64,000 bases of DNA, from NCBI RefSeq assembly GCF_039541855.1, contig NZ_BAABHA010000001.1, positions 62,001 through 126,000 of the forward strand, written 5' to 3'. The notes below the pieces were generated by a model, which did not search any database, was not told where the DNA came from, and was given only the letters and a program-made list of their open reading frames with translations. This DNA is from Solirubrum koreensis (GTDB taxonomy: Bacteria > Bacteroidota > Bacteroidia > Cytophagales > Hymenobacteraceae). Within the stretch, counting starts at the first letter, position 1, and each line of letters begins with the position of its first letter. The translations under genes and the position numbers were made by a program. Shown piece after piece: positions 36,588-44,977 of this stretch.

Positions 36588-37761
36588 AGCCTTGAAAGGA
36601 GCAGTGCTGGTGGTTCTGCTAAGCTTGCTTACTGCTTGCGGCGACAAGGAAAAAGACGGCGAGAAAGACAAAGAATCGGCGCCCACGCCCGTTACGCTGG
36701 TACAGGCCCGCAAGGCCGAGGCCGTGTACTACGACGAGTATCCCGCGTCTGTGGTGGCGCTGAACACGGTGGAGCTGCGTACCCAGGTGCCCGGTTTCGT
36801 CACGGGTATTTTCTTCAAGGAAGGCGAAGTGGTGCCCAAGGGCAAAGTGCTCTACGAAATCGACCGGCGCAAATACCTGGCGGCCGTGCGCGATGCCCGC
36901 GCCGGTTTGCTGAGCGCCAAGGCCGAGCTGCAAAACGCCACCGTAAACGTGGAGCGCTACCAGCGCCTCGCCGCCCAGGACGCCATTGCCCGCCAAATTC
37001 TCGACAATGCCATAACCACCCAGGCCACCGCCCGTGCGCAGGTAGAAGTTGCCCGCGCCGCCGTGGCCACGGCCCAAACCGACCTCGATTACTCACTTGT
37101 AAAAGCGCCGTTCACGGGTCGTATCGGCATTTCGCAAGTGAAGCTGGGTTCCCAAATAAGTGCCGGCAGCACCTTGCTCAATACCATTTCCAGCGAAGAC
37201 CCGGTCGGCGTCGATTTCGTCATCAACGAGAAAGAGCTGAGCCGCTACGCCGCCTTGCAGCAGGAGCAGCGCGGCATCAGCAGCGACTCTACGCTGCGTC
37301 TCATGCTGCCCGGCGGCAAGCCCTACGCGGCCGGCGGCAAGATCCTCGCTATTGACCGGGGCGTGAACCAGCAAACCGGCACCGTGCAGGTGCGCGTGCA
37401 ATTCACCAATCCCATGCGCGTGCTGAAAGATGGCATGAGCACCGTGCTGCGCGTGCTTAACGAGGAATCAGGCGTGCGGGTGGTGGTGCCCAATAAATCC
37501 ATTCTCGACCAAATGGGCGAGAGTTTCGTGTTTGTGGTGAAGGACACCGTGGCCCTGCAGCGCAAGGTGGAGCTGGGCCCGCGCCTGCGCGACGACATTG
37601 TGGTGCTGAAAGGCCTGAAGGAAGGCGAAAAAATAGTGGCTGAGGGCCTGCAGCAACTGCGCGACAGCAGCGTGGTAACCTTGGGCAAGCCCAAGCAGGG
37701 CGGCAGCGAAGGCAAGGCCGGTGGTAAAGCGGGCGGCAAGAAAGGAGAGGCCAAATCATGA
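36583..37761 (+). CDS. RND efflux periplasmic adaptor lipoprotein (AcrA/MexA type)
   Basis: A 392-residue membrane-fusion protein. The start at 36583 begins a lipoprotein signal with lipobox LLTAC (Cys19). After a charged linker (KEKDGEKDKE) come the lipoyl half-motif (LRTQVPGFVTGIFFKEGEVV), a long helical hairpin (about 100-170), the second lipoyl half (VKAPFTGRIGISQVKLGS), a beta-barrel and a membrane-proximal domain, ending in a Gly/Lys-rich tail. It bridges the RND pump and TolC. Its ATG lies within the arm of the palindromic repeat; an upstream frame from 36466 would read through the repeat and is rejected. Its stop overlaps the pump start (ATGA at 37758). Confidence 0.92.
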   Translation: MTALKGAVLVVLLSLLTACGDKEKDGEKDKESAPTPVTLVQARKAEAVYYDEYPASVVALNTVELRTQVPGFVTGIFFKEGEVVPKGKVLYEIDRRKYLAAVRDARAGLLSAKAELQNATVNVERYQRLAAQDAIARQILDNAITTQATARAQVEVARAAVATAQTDLDYSLVKAPFTGRIGISQVKLGSQISAGSTLLNTISSEDPVGVDFVINEKELSRYAALQQEQRGISSDSTLRLMLPGGKPYAAGGKILAIDRGVNQQTGTVQVRVQFTNPMRVLKDGMSTVLRVLNEESGVRVVVPNKSILDQMGESFVFVVKDTVALQRKVELGPRLRDDIVVLKGLKEGEKIVAEGLQQLRDSSVVTLGKPKQGGSEGKAGGKAGGKKGEAKS

Positions 37762-40700
37762 TAGCCGAAACCTTTATTCGGCGGCCGGTACTGGCCATTG
37801 TGTGCTCCACGCTTATTGTGCTGCTGGGCGTGCTGGCCATCCTGAGTTTGCCCATTACGCAGTACCCTAACATCACGCCGCCCACGGTATCGGTGAGCGG
37901 CACCTACGTGGGCGCCGACGCGCAAACCGTGGAGCAAAATGTAGCCACGCCGGTGGAGGTGCAGGTGAACGGCACGCCCGGCATGAGCTACCTCACCAGC
38001 AACAGCTCGAACAACGGGCAAATGAGCATGTCGGTGAACTTCGAGGTAGGTACTGACATCGACATAGCCGCCCTCGACGTGCAAAACCGCGTGGGCATTG
38101 CGCTGCCGCGCTTGCCGCAGGAGGTGCAGCGCCTGGGCCTCACCGTACGCAAGCGCAACCCCAGTATTCTGATGTTGGTAGCCCTGTACGCCCCCAAAGG
38201 CACCCACGACGTTACCTTCCTCGACAACTACACCAACATCTACATCAAAGACGCGCTGCTGCGCACCAAGGGCGTGGGCGACATTAATGCCCGCGCCGAC
38301 GACTTCTCCATGCGCATCTGGCTGAAGCCCGATAAGCTGGCGCAGCTGGGCATTACGGCTACCGAAGTGACCGAGGCTCTGCAGGAGCAAAACGCGCAGA
38401 TTGCGGCCGGTTCGCTCGGTGCCGCGCCGCAGCAAAAGGGCCAGAGTTTCGAGTACACCGTGTTCGTACGCGGGCGGCTGTCGTCGGTGGAAGAGTTTAG
38501 CAACGTCATTGTAAAAACCCTGCCCGAAACCGGCGCGGTGGTGTACCTCAAAGACGTGGCCCGTGTGGAGTTGGGCAAGTACAACTACGGCAGCCAGAGT
38601 TACGTGGACGGCAAGCGCGCCGCCTACATGCTGGTGTACCAGGCGCCCGGCTCGAACGCGCTGGAAACCTACGAGAACGTGAAAACGGAAATGGAACGGC
38701 TGAAAAAGCAGTTCCCCGCCGACCTCGACTACATCATTCCCTTCGAGGCGGCCACGGTGGTGAAGGTGTCCATCAAGGAAGTGCTGTTCACCATGCTGGA
38801 GTCGTTGGTGCTGGTGGTGCTGGTGGTGTTTCTGTTTCTGCAAAACTGGCGCGCCACGCTCATTCCCACGTTGGCTATTCCGGTGGCGGTGGTGGGGCCG
38901 TTTCTGGCGTTTGTGCCGCTGGGCTTCACCATCAACACGCTCACCCTGTTCGGGCTGGTGCTAGCCATCGGTATTGTTATCGACGACGCCATTGTGATTG
39001 TGGAAGCCACGCAGCTGAACATGGACGAGAAGGACATGGAACCGCGCGAGGCCACCATCGAGGCCATGCGCGAAATTTCCACGCCCGTGGTTACCACCAG
39101 CATCATCCTGATTGCGGTGTTTGTGCCGGTGGCATTCATCGGCGGCATTACCGGGCGGCTCTACCAGCAATTTGCCCTCACCATAGCGGTGTCGGTGGTG
39201 CTATCCACATTCTCGGCCCTCACGTTCACGCCCGCGCTCTGCTCCCTCATTCTGAAGAAGCGCAAGCACCCAAGCAAGGGCGGAAAACCAGCACCAGAGG
39301 GCGCCGCAGAAGCTGCGGAAACGCAAACTGCTGCCGAGAATTCCGCCGAACGACCAGCCGAAAAGCACGACGATAAACCTGCGAAAAAGCCCGGCTTCCT
39401 GCAACGGTTTTTCGACAAGTTCAACCGCTGGTTCGGCCGGCTTACCGACAAGTACACCAACGGCGTGAAGCGCGGGATTGAGTACCCGCGCTGGGTATTG
39501 GTAGCGTTGGCCTGCATACTGGTGGGCACGGTGCTGCTGTACCGCGCCAAGCCCTCGGGCTTCATTCCCACCGAAGACGAAGGCCGGCTCATCATCACCT
39601 TCACGCTGCCCGAAGCGTCGTCTACCGACCGTACCGTGGCCGTGCTGAAGAATGTGATGAAGGAGCTGGAAAGCACGCCCGGCGTCAACCACTTTTCGGG
39701 TTTGGCGGGCCTGAACGGCATCAACTTTTCGCAGAAATCGAACAGCGGCACCTTGTTCGTGCAGCTCAAGCCCTGGGATGAACGCAAAGACGAGGCCCTG
39801 CACGCCGAAGCCTTGGTGGATACCATTCAGCGCCGGCTGGGGCAGTTCAAAGAAGCCAAGGTGGTCGTGATTCCGCCGCCAGCCATTCCGGGCCTCGGCA
39901 ACACCTCGGGCTTCTCGTTTATACTGCAGGAGCGCGAAGCCCAAACCGACATCCAGGCCTTCGACCGCACCTTGCAAAGCTTCCTGGGTGCCATGCGCCA
40001 GCGCCCCGAAATTGCCAAGGGCTTTTCCTTCTTCACTGCCAACACCCCCGGCTACCGCCTCGATATCGACCGCGAAAAGTGTAAAAAGCTAGGCGTGCAG
40101 GTAGCCGATGTAGGTCGTGCCCTGCAAACCTACCTGAGCTCGTCGTACGTGAACGATTTCACGCTCTACGGCCGCACCTTCCGCGTGGTGGCCCAGGCCG
40201 ACACCAGTTACCGCGGCGACATCCAGAACCTCAACCAGTATTACGTGCGCAACACTGCCGGCAGCATGGTGCCGCTGAGTACCCTCATCAGCTACCAGCG
40301 CACCGCCACGGCGCCGCTCATTTCACACTACAACCTGTTCCGCTCGGCCGATATTAACGGCGACCCAGGTGCCGGCTACAGCACCGGCGACGCCATTAAA
40401 GCCCTGGAAGAGGTGGCCGAGCAAAACCTGCCGCCGGGTTACGGCTACGAGTTTTCGGGCCTGAGCCGCGAGGAAAACGAAGCCGGCTCGCAAGCCCTCT
40501 ATATCTTCGGCTTGTCGTTGGTGTTCGTGTTCTTGGTGCTAGCGGCCCTCTACGAAAGCTGGACGGTGCCCTTTGCCGTGCTGGTGTCGGTGCCCATCGG
40601 CTCGCTCGGGGCCATTGTTACGCTCAGCTTAATGTCCAGCCTCACCAACAATGTGTACGCCCAAATCGGGTTGGTAACGCTGGTGGGTTTGGCAGGCAAA

Positions 40701-41174
40701 AACGCCATTCTCATTGTGGAATACGCCAAGGAGCGTCTCGAAGCGGGTGCCGAGTTAGTGGAAGCCACGTTGGACGCTGTGCGCCTGCGTTTCCGCCCCA
40801 TCGTCATGACGTCCATGTCGGCCATTCTGGGCGTGGTGCCGCTCATCATTGCCTCGGGCGCCGGTGCCGAAAGCCGCCGCCACATCGGCTGGACGGTGTT
40901 TGGCGGCTTGCTAGTGGCCACCATAGTGGGCACGGGAGTGGTGGCGGTGGTGTACGTGCTCATCACCCGCAAAGCTTACAGCAAAAAGGAGCTGGAGGCG
41001 TTCAAGCAAAACGCCGACGAGCAGGAGAAACAGGAAGACGGCCACGAGGCCAAGGGCGAAGCAAAAGAAGCGTCTGACGAAACTTCCAGCCAGGAAAAAC
41101 GCGCTACAGACGCATCGGCAGGTAAATCGTCAGAAGACGACGCCAAGCCTGACGAAGCACCTGCCAGTAAATAG
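37758..41174 (+). CDS. RND multidrug efflux permease (HAE1/AcrB type)
   Basis: An 1138-residue inner-membrane proton antiporter with 12 membrane spans and two large periplasmic loops. The start reads MIAETFIRRPVLA, as in AcrB-like pumps. The proton-relay pair in TM4 is Asp409-Asp410 in GIVIDDAIVIVEATQ. Two extras are unusual: a roughly 55-residue Glu/Ala/Lys-rich insertion in the central cytoplasmic loop (about 500-555) and a C-terminal acidic tail of about 65 residues (from about 1075). Both are low-complexity and probably disordered. It is the last gene of the tolC-adaptor-pump operon, coupled to the adaptor by ATGA overlap. It likely exports amphiphilic toxic compounds; the substrate is unknown. 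Confidence 0.95.
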   Translation: MIAETFIRRPVLAIVCSTLIVLLGVLAILSLPITQYPNITPPTVSVSGTYVGADAQTVEQNVATPVEVQVNGTPGMSYLTSNSSNNGQMSMSVNFEVGTDIDIAALDVQNRVGIALPRLPQEVQRLGLTVRKRNPSILMLVALYAPKGTHDVTFLDNYTNIYIKDALLRTKGVGDINARADDFSMRIWLKPDKLAQLGITATEVTEALQEQNAQIAAGSLGAAPQQKGQSFEYTVFVRGRLSSVEEFSNVIVKTLPETGAVVYLKDVARVELGKYNYGSQSYVDGKRAAYMLVYQAPGSNALETYENVKTEMERLKKQFPADLDYIIPFEAATVVKVSIKEVLFTMLESLVLVVLVVFLFLQNWRATLIPTLAIPVAVVGPFLAFVPLGFTINTLTLFGLVLAIGIVIDDAIVIVEATQLNMDEKDMEPREATIEAMREISTPVVTTSIILIAVFVPVAFIGGITGRLYQQFALTIAVSVVLSTFSALTFTPALCSLILKKRKHPSKGGKPAPEGAAEAAETQTAAENSAERPAEKHDDKPAKKPGFLQRFFDKFNRWFGRLTDKYTNGVKRGIEYPRWVLVALACILVGTVLLYRAKPSGFIPTEDEGRLIITFTLPEASSTDRTVAVLKNVMKELESTPGVNHFSGLAGLNGINFSQKSNSGTLFVQLKPWDERKDEALHAEALVDTIQRRLGQFKEAKVVVIPPPAIPGLGNTSGFSFILQEREAQTDIQAFDRTLQSFLGAMRQRPEIAKGFSFFTANTPGYRLDIDREKCKKLGVQVADVGRALQTYLSSSYVNDFTLYGRTFRVVAQADTSYRGDIQNLNQYYVRNTAGSMVPLSTLISYQRTATAPLISHYNLFRSADINGDPGAGYSTGDAIKALEEVAEQNLPPGYGYEFSGLSREENEAGSQALYIFGLSLVFVFLVLAALYESWTVPFAVLVSVPIGSLGAIVTLSLMSSLTNNVYAQIGLVTLVGLAGKNAILIVEYAKERLEAGAELVEATLDAVRLRFRPIVMTSMSAILGVVPLIIASGAGAESRRHIGWTVFGGLLVATIVGTGVVAVVYVLITRKAYSKKELEAFKQNADEQEKQEDGHEAKGEAKEASDETSSQEKRATDASAGKSSEDDAKPDEAPASK

Positions 41175-41240
41175 TCAATTGCAAGAAGGTCAGTTCAAGG
41201 CCTCCTGACTATTGCCCTGTGCCAGACAACAGGCGGTTGA

Positions 41241-41269
41241 TTGACTCTTAGAAAAAGAAGGTAAGTTGG
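41241..41269 (+). promoter_or_regulatory. Candidate promoter for the DUF4468-like gene
   Basis: TTG (41241-41243), 18 bases, then TAAGTTGG (41262-41269), one mismatch from the -7 consensus TAnnTTTG. It ends 41 bases before the start codon at 41311. Confidence 0.35.
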
Positions 41270-41310
41270 TGGTTAACCATTCGCTGTCGATAACCACAAC
41301 GCCCTACCCG

Positions 41311-41871
41311 ATGCGACGCCTATTGCCTATCCTTTTCAGCTGCTGCCTGGCCGGTTCTGTCTGGGCCCAAAAACCACTCGGTTTACCCATGAACAAGGCA
41401 ACGCGCCGCGTTATGTTCACCGAAGAAGTGCCAGTGGCCGGGGCCAGCCAGGCCGAATTGCAGGAACGGGTCAAAGCGTGGGTAATGGCGCTTCCCGCGC
41501 CGCCCAAGTCTCTCATTACTACCCGTGAGCTGGATAACGAGGCTATGCAAGCGGCGTCGGCTCAGCCCCTGAGTTACACCTATTCTTACACTCATAATGG
41601 GGCGAAGCGAACCTATACCGCAACCGCCCATCTGCACTACACCACAAAACTGTGCCTCCAGGAAGGCCGTTATCGGTACGAGGTAACCGATTTTGTGTTT
41701 GTAGAACCGGGCGGCGCCACTTCATTCGAAGATTATTTTCTGACCGGCAAAGTGAGGCCCATCGGGGAAGGCGGTGCCGCTAGTTTCGAGGCCCTTCGTA
41801 AGGCGTTTGAGGCGGCTGCGGCCAAGCTGGTGGCTAACCTAAAGGTGGCCATGAACAAAGCAGGTCACTAG
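41311..41871 (+). CDS. Secreted protein resembling DUF4468
   Basis: A 186-residue protein with a signal peptide (MRRLLPILFSCCLAG, ending SVWAQ), chosen over a longer frame from 41266. The mature part reads RVMFTEEVPVAGASQAELQERVKAW followed by YTATAHLHYTTKLCLQEGRYRYEVTDF, matching the layout of DUF4468 proteins: a short beta start, an acylphosphatase-like middle and a terminal amphipathic helix. These are common secreted Bacteroidota proteins of unknown role. It is a single gene, 136 bases after the RND pump. Confidence 0.7.
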   Translation: MRRLLPILFSCCLAGSVWAQKPLGLPMNKATRRVMFTEEVPVAGASQAELQERVKAWVMALPAPPKSLITTRELDNEAMQAASAQPLSYTYSYTHNGAKRTYTATAHLHYTTKLCLQEGRYRYEVTDFVFVEPGGATSFEDYFLTGKVRPIGEGGAASFEALRKAFEAAAAKLVANLKVAMNKAGH

Positions 41872-42188
41872 TATTTAACCGAAAGCCAGCTGTAGAACAG
41901 CCGTTCGTCTTGCGGGGGCGGCATAAAACCATTTGCCGTTCTCGGGTCCTGCTCCCGCCGTACAGCAGCCCTGCCGTGTAGTAGGTTTTTCCGCGTTTCC
42001 GAATTGCATGCTTGCCGATCAGCGTTCCTTCGACCCCCGATTAGTTCAACCACTTGGTGCAGGCATGCCGCAACCGCATAGATCCCAACTCCAGCGAGGC
42101 ACACGGCCGCAGGAAATAAGTAGCCCGCGGCAGCGCGCAATTTTATAAGTGCCCGAGCCGTTAAGGTGCTAGCTTACAACTCTCTTAT
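41872..42188. other. Gap with a possible decayed gene fragment on the minus strand
   Basis: No intact gene. On the minus strand one frame reads GTLIGKHAIRKRGKTYYTAG (about 42035-41975) after an in-frame stop. A second frame gives ERLFYSWLSVKY and a stop (41868-41910), which looks like the C-terminus of a beta-barrel protein. Together they may be a frameshifted remnant, but this is weak. Confidence 0.25.
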
Positions 42189-42974
42189 ATGCTGGCTTAT
42201 AACTGCCTTTTACTTACTGCCACTTGTTGCCTGGGTACGCCGCTGCTCAGCCCGTTGCGGGCGCAGGAGCGTACCTCGCTTGAAGCCGGCGGCGGCTTCT
42301 GCGTATCCTTGAACCACGCGGAAGGCAACCGGCTGCCGCCCAAAATGCGCGCCACTCAAACAGCCGGTGCCGCTTTTTCCCTGGGCGTGGTGCATCGGTT
42401 CAGCCCCAGGTGGGCGGGTAGCCTGGCCGTTAAAACCGCCAGCCTGCACCGCGGATTACGCATCGACCACCTGATTTACCAGCGCGATGCCCAAGGCGGG
42501 GTAAACAGCACCAATTCCTCGCGCAGCCTGCTGGCCTCCTCGCCCGCGCACTTTACGGCCGGCGCCCGTTACTATTTCAACCCAGCGCAGAAGCTCAAAA
42601 TAAGCGCCGAGGGCGGGGGTGGCTATATGATGGTACGGACTGCTTTTGCCTCTTCTGTAATCAGCGGTGTTTACAGCAACTCATCGGGGGCTTTGCCCGA
42701 GGAAGAAATCAACTACGTGTTTGATGAGCTAAGCCCGCACCGGGCCAATTACCTCGTGTATGCCTCGGGGCAAGCCGAGTGGCGGTTAACAGACCGCAGC
42801 GGCCTGGCGTTGGCCGTGCAGTATCACCACGGCTTCCGGGAAACATATGTTTTGGAGTCCCGGAAGCTGGAGTACATCAACCGGCGTACCAACACCTCCG
42901 AGCAGTACGAAACCCGCCTTGTAAACCGCGGCCGCTACCCCGCGGCCCGGTTGCTATACTGCTTTTACCTGTAA
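42189..42974 (+). CDS. Outer-membrane beta-barrel protein, unknown role
   Basis: A 261-residue protein with a signal-type N-terminus (residues 1-26, ending PLRAQ) and alternating strands with repeated Gly and aromatic residues (AGAAFSLGVVHRFSPRWAG, FTAGARYYFNPAQKLK, LALAVQYHHGF). It ends RLLYCFYL, compatible with an outer-membrane C-terminus. It resembles porin-like outer membrane beta-barrel domains rather than a named enzyme family. It is convergent with the OmpA gene (66 bases between stops), with a palindrome GCCTCGCG-CA-CGCGAGGC at 42983-43000 that may help end transcription. Confidence 0.72.
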   Translation: MLAYNCLLLTATCCLGTPLLSPLRAQERTSLEAGGGFCVSLNHAEGNRLPPKMRATQTAGAAFSLGVVHRFSPRWAGSLAVKTASLHRGLRIDHLIYQRDAQGGVNSTNSSRSLLASSPAHFTAGARYYFNPAQKLKISAEGGGGYMMVRTAFASSVISGVYSNSSGALPEEEINYVFDELSPHRANYLVYASGQAEWRLTDRSGLALAVQYHHGFRETYVLESRKLEYINRRTNTSEQYETRLVNRGRYPAARLLYCFYL

Positions 42975-42982
42975 CGCCGCCG

Positions 42983-43000
42983 GCCTCGCGCACGCGAGGC
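42983..43000. terminator. Possible bidirectional hairpin between convergent genes
   Basis: GCCTCGCG CA CGCGAGGC is a perfect palindrome with a 2-base centre lying between the converging stops at 42974 and 43041. No T-run follows, so terminator function is uncertain. Confidence 0.3.
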
Positions 43001-43040
43001 TGCGAGAAGCGCAGCGCCACGCCCCGCACGCCGGCTGCCC

Positions 43041-44711
43041 TTACCGCCGCGGCGCTGGCGCGTTGGTGCGTGTGCCCGTTTTGGACGGTGCGGTGGCTTT
43101 GGGCGTCGCCGCTTTGGGTGCAGGCTTTTGCGCGGGTGCGGCTTTGGCGGGAGCCTTAGTCGCCGACTTCTTTGCCGCCGTCTTTCTCGCCGGTGCTTTT
43201 CTTACGGCCCCCTTTTTTACTTTCGTGGCTTTAGCCGGGTCTTTCTTAACGGCCGGAGCCACTGCAGGAATGGGGGGCTGCGGACCGTATTTGGTTTCGG
43301 CTGGGTTGGGGTCACCAGTCAGGAACAGGTCGAACTCTACGCGGCGGTTCTCGGCGCGGCCGGCGTCGGAGCTGTTGTCGGCAATGGGGTTCAGAGGGCC
43401 GTAGCTGCGCAACACGATGCGGTTTTCGGCCACGCCTTTGCTGCGCAGGTAACCGCCGGCTGATGCAGCCCGCTCGCGCGCCAGGCGTAGGTTAAACGCC
43501 GTTGAGCCTTTGCTATCGGTGTGGCCCGCAATGCTTAATGTGTAATCGGGGTAGGCCCGCAGAATTTGCACGATGTCGTCCAACGTGGAATACGAAGCCG
43601 GAAGCAGCGTGGCCTTGTTTAGCTCAAAACCCATGAACCGGGTGGCTTCTTGGAGTTTGGCCCGGGTCTCGGCCTTTATTTCCGGGCAGCCGCGGTTTGC
43701 GGCCGGGCCGGCGCTGCTGGGGCAGCGGTCATCGGCGTCGGGCACTCCGTCGCGGTCCGTGTCTGCGCCCTCTGCGGGGGCCGCGTCCGGGTTAGCCGTG
43801 GGGCAACCGTTCACATCTACCGCGGTGCTCGGCGGGGTGTCGGGGCACTTGTCCTCGGAGTCGTTTACGCCGTCGTTATCGGCATCGGCGGCACCTTCTG
43901 GGCAGCCCTGGTTTTCGGCGGTACCGGCCTCAGAGGGGCACTGGTCCTGGAAGTTGGCTACGCCGTCGTGGTCGTCGTCGAGAGGGCAGCCGTTATCGTC
44001 GACGGGCGTGCCGGGCGGCGTGTTCGGGCAACGGTCCTTGCGGTCGGGTACTTCATCCTGGTCCTGGTCTTGGCCTTGGCCCAGGTTGATGGTCAGGCCG
44101 GCGGTATGCTGCAGAAAACGGTCGTCCCATTTGTCCGCGTCGCGGGTAAGTGAGCCGTCGAAATTGGCATTCAGCGGCAGGTGCTGCCCGGTTTGCACGA
44201 AAAAGCCCACCACGCCTCCTAGGCGGAAGTTAATGCCAGCGCCGGTGAAAAGGTCGATGAGGTTTTCGTTCTGGTCGTTACGCAGGCCGTCCGCTGATAC
44301 CTCGCGGCTGGTGTACGTCCAGCCGGGCGCAGCCAGTAAGTAAGGCTGAATGAAAGCGTTTTCCTTGAGGGCCCAGCCGTTATTCAGCTTGAATTTCAGC
44401 CCCAGGTTCACGTTTATCAGGGTGGTGTTAAAGGTAGCGTTGGGGCCGCGAGTACCTTTCAGGTCGCCGTAGAGCACCTGCCCGTTTAAATCGAGCCCCT
44501 TGCCTAGGTACTGGCCCAGGCCGAGGCCTGCCGTACGGTTGCTGCTGCTAAAATCCCAGTACGTGGAGCCAAAGGTGCCGCGGTATTGCAGGGCGTTCAG
44601 GTGCAGGCTTACGCTGGTGGGGCGGTCGGCCGTTTGGGCCAGGGAAGCAGCCGGTAAAACGACCATCAACGCAAGGCACGACCAGCAGGTGGGTAAAAAG
44701 TACTTCATCAC
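43041..44711 (-). CDS. OmpA-family protein with TSP3 repeats and basic tail, paralogue 1
   Basis: A 556-residue outer-membrane protein. Signal peptide 1-25 (ending ASLAQ), N-terminal beta-barrel (about 26-215), three to four thrombospondin type 3 calcium-binding repeats (about 220-345, pattern DxDxDGVxDxxDxCP), then an OmpA peptidoglycan-binding domain (about 350-465, with LSIAGHTDSKGSTAFN and GRAENRRVEF). It ends in a Lys/Ala/Pro-rich tail of about 75 residues (KKGAVRKAPARKTAAKK and similar) resembling histone H1. It should tie the outer membrane to the cell wall. A close paralogue with the same architecture lies at 48347. Confidence 0.93.
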   Translation of the reverse strand: MMKYFLPTCWSCLALMVVLPAASLAQTADRPTSVSLHLNALQYRGTFGSTYWDFSSSNRTAGLGLGQYLGKGLDLNGQVLYGDLKGTRGPNATFNTTLINVNLGLKFKLNNGWALKENAFIQPYLLAAPGWTYTSREVSADGLRNDQNENLIDLFTGAGINFRLGGVVGFFVQTGQHLPLNANFDGSLTRDADKWDDRFLQHTAGLTINLGQGQDQDQDEVPDRKDRCPNTPPGTPVDDNGCPLDDDHDGVANFQDQCPSEAGTAENQGCPEGAADADNDGVNDSEDKCPDTPPSTAVDVNGCPTANPDAAPAEGADTDRDGVPDADDRCPSSAGPAANRGCPEIKAETRAKLQEATRFMGFELNKATLLPASYSTLDDIVQILRAYPDYTLSIAGHTDSKGSTAFNLRLARERAASAGGYLRSKGVAENRIVLRSYGPLNPIADNSSDAGRAENRRVEFDLFLTGDPNPAETKYGPQPPIPAVAPAVKKDPAKATKVKKGAVRKAPARKTAAKKSATKAPAKAAPAQKPAPKAATPKATAPSKTGTRTNAPAPRR

Positions 44712-44977
44712 AGACGGCGTTTACGGCGGGAGCCAAAGGGGCTTTGGCAGGTAGGAAGGAGCCCGGGGTGGTCGGAAAAGGTACTAAACAAGCACGATAT
44801 GCCCTCATCGGCCTTACGTAGCCGCCGAAATTTTGATTGCGGCGCGACGATGTTATTGCCCAAAAGCTCTTGCCATTGGGCAGACCCAGCAAGCAAACCG
44901 CCGGTTCCGGCCGGAGTAGAAACCCCGCCAGAACCGGCGTAAGTAAGCCTTAGAGCCTTGCCCTAAGCAGCCCGAGG

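Noticed and set aside
44899..44939. Hairpin CGCCGGTTC...GAACCGGCG as a terminator of the S9 peptidase gene
   Set aside because: The 23-base loop is too long and no T-run follows; not listed as a terminator.
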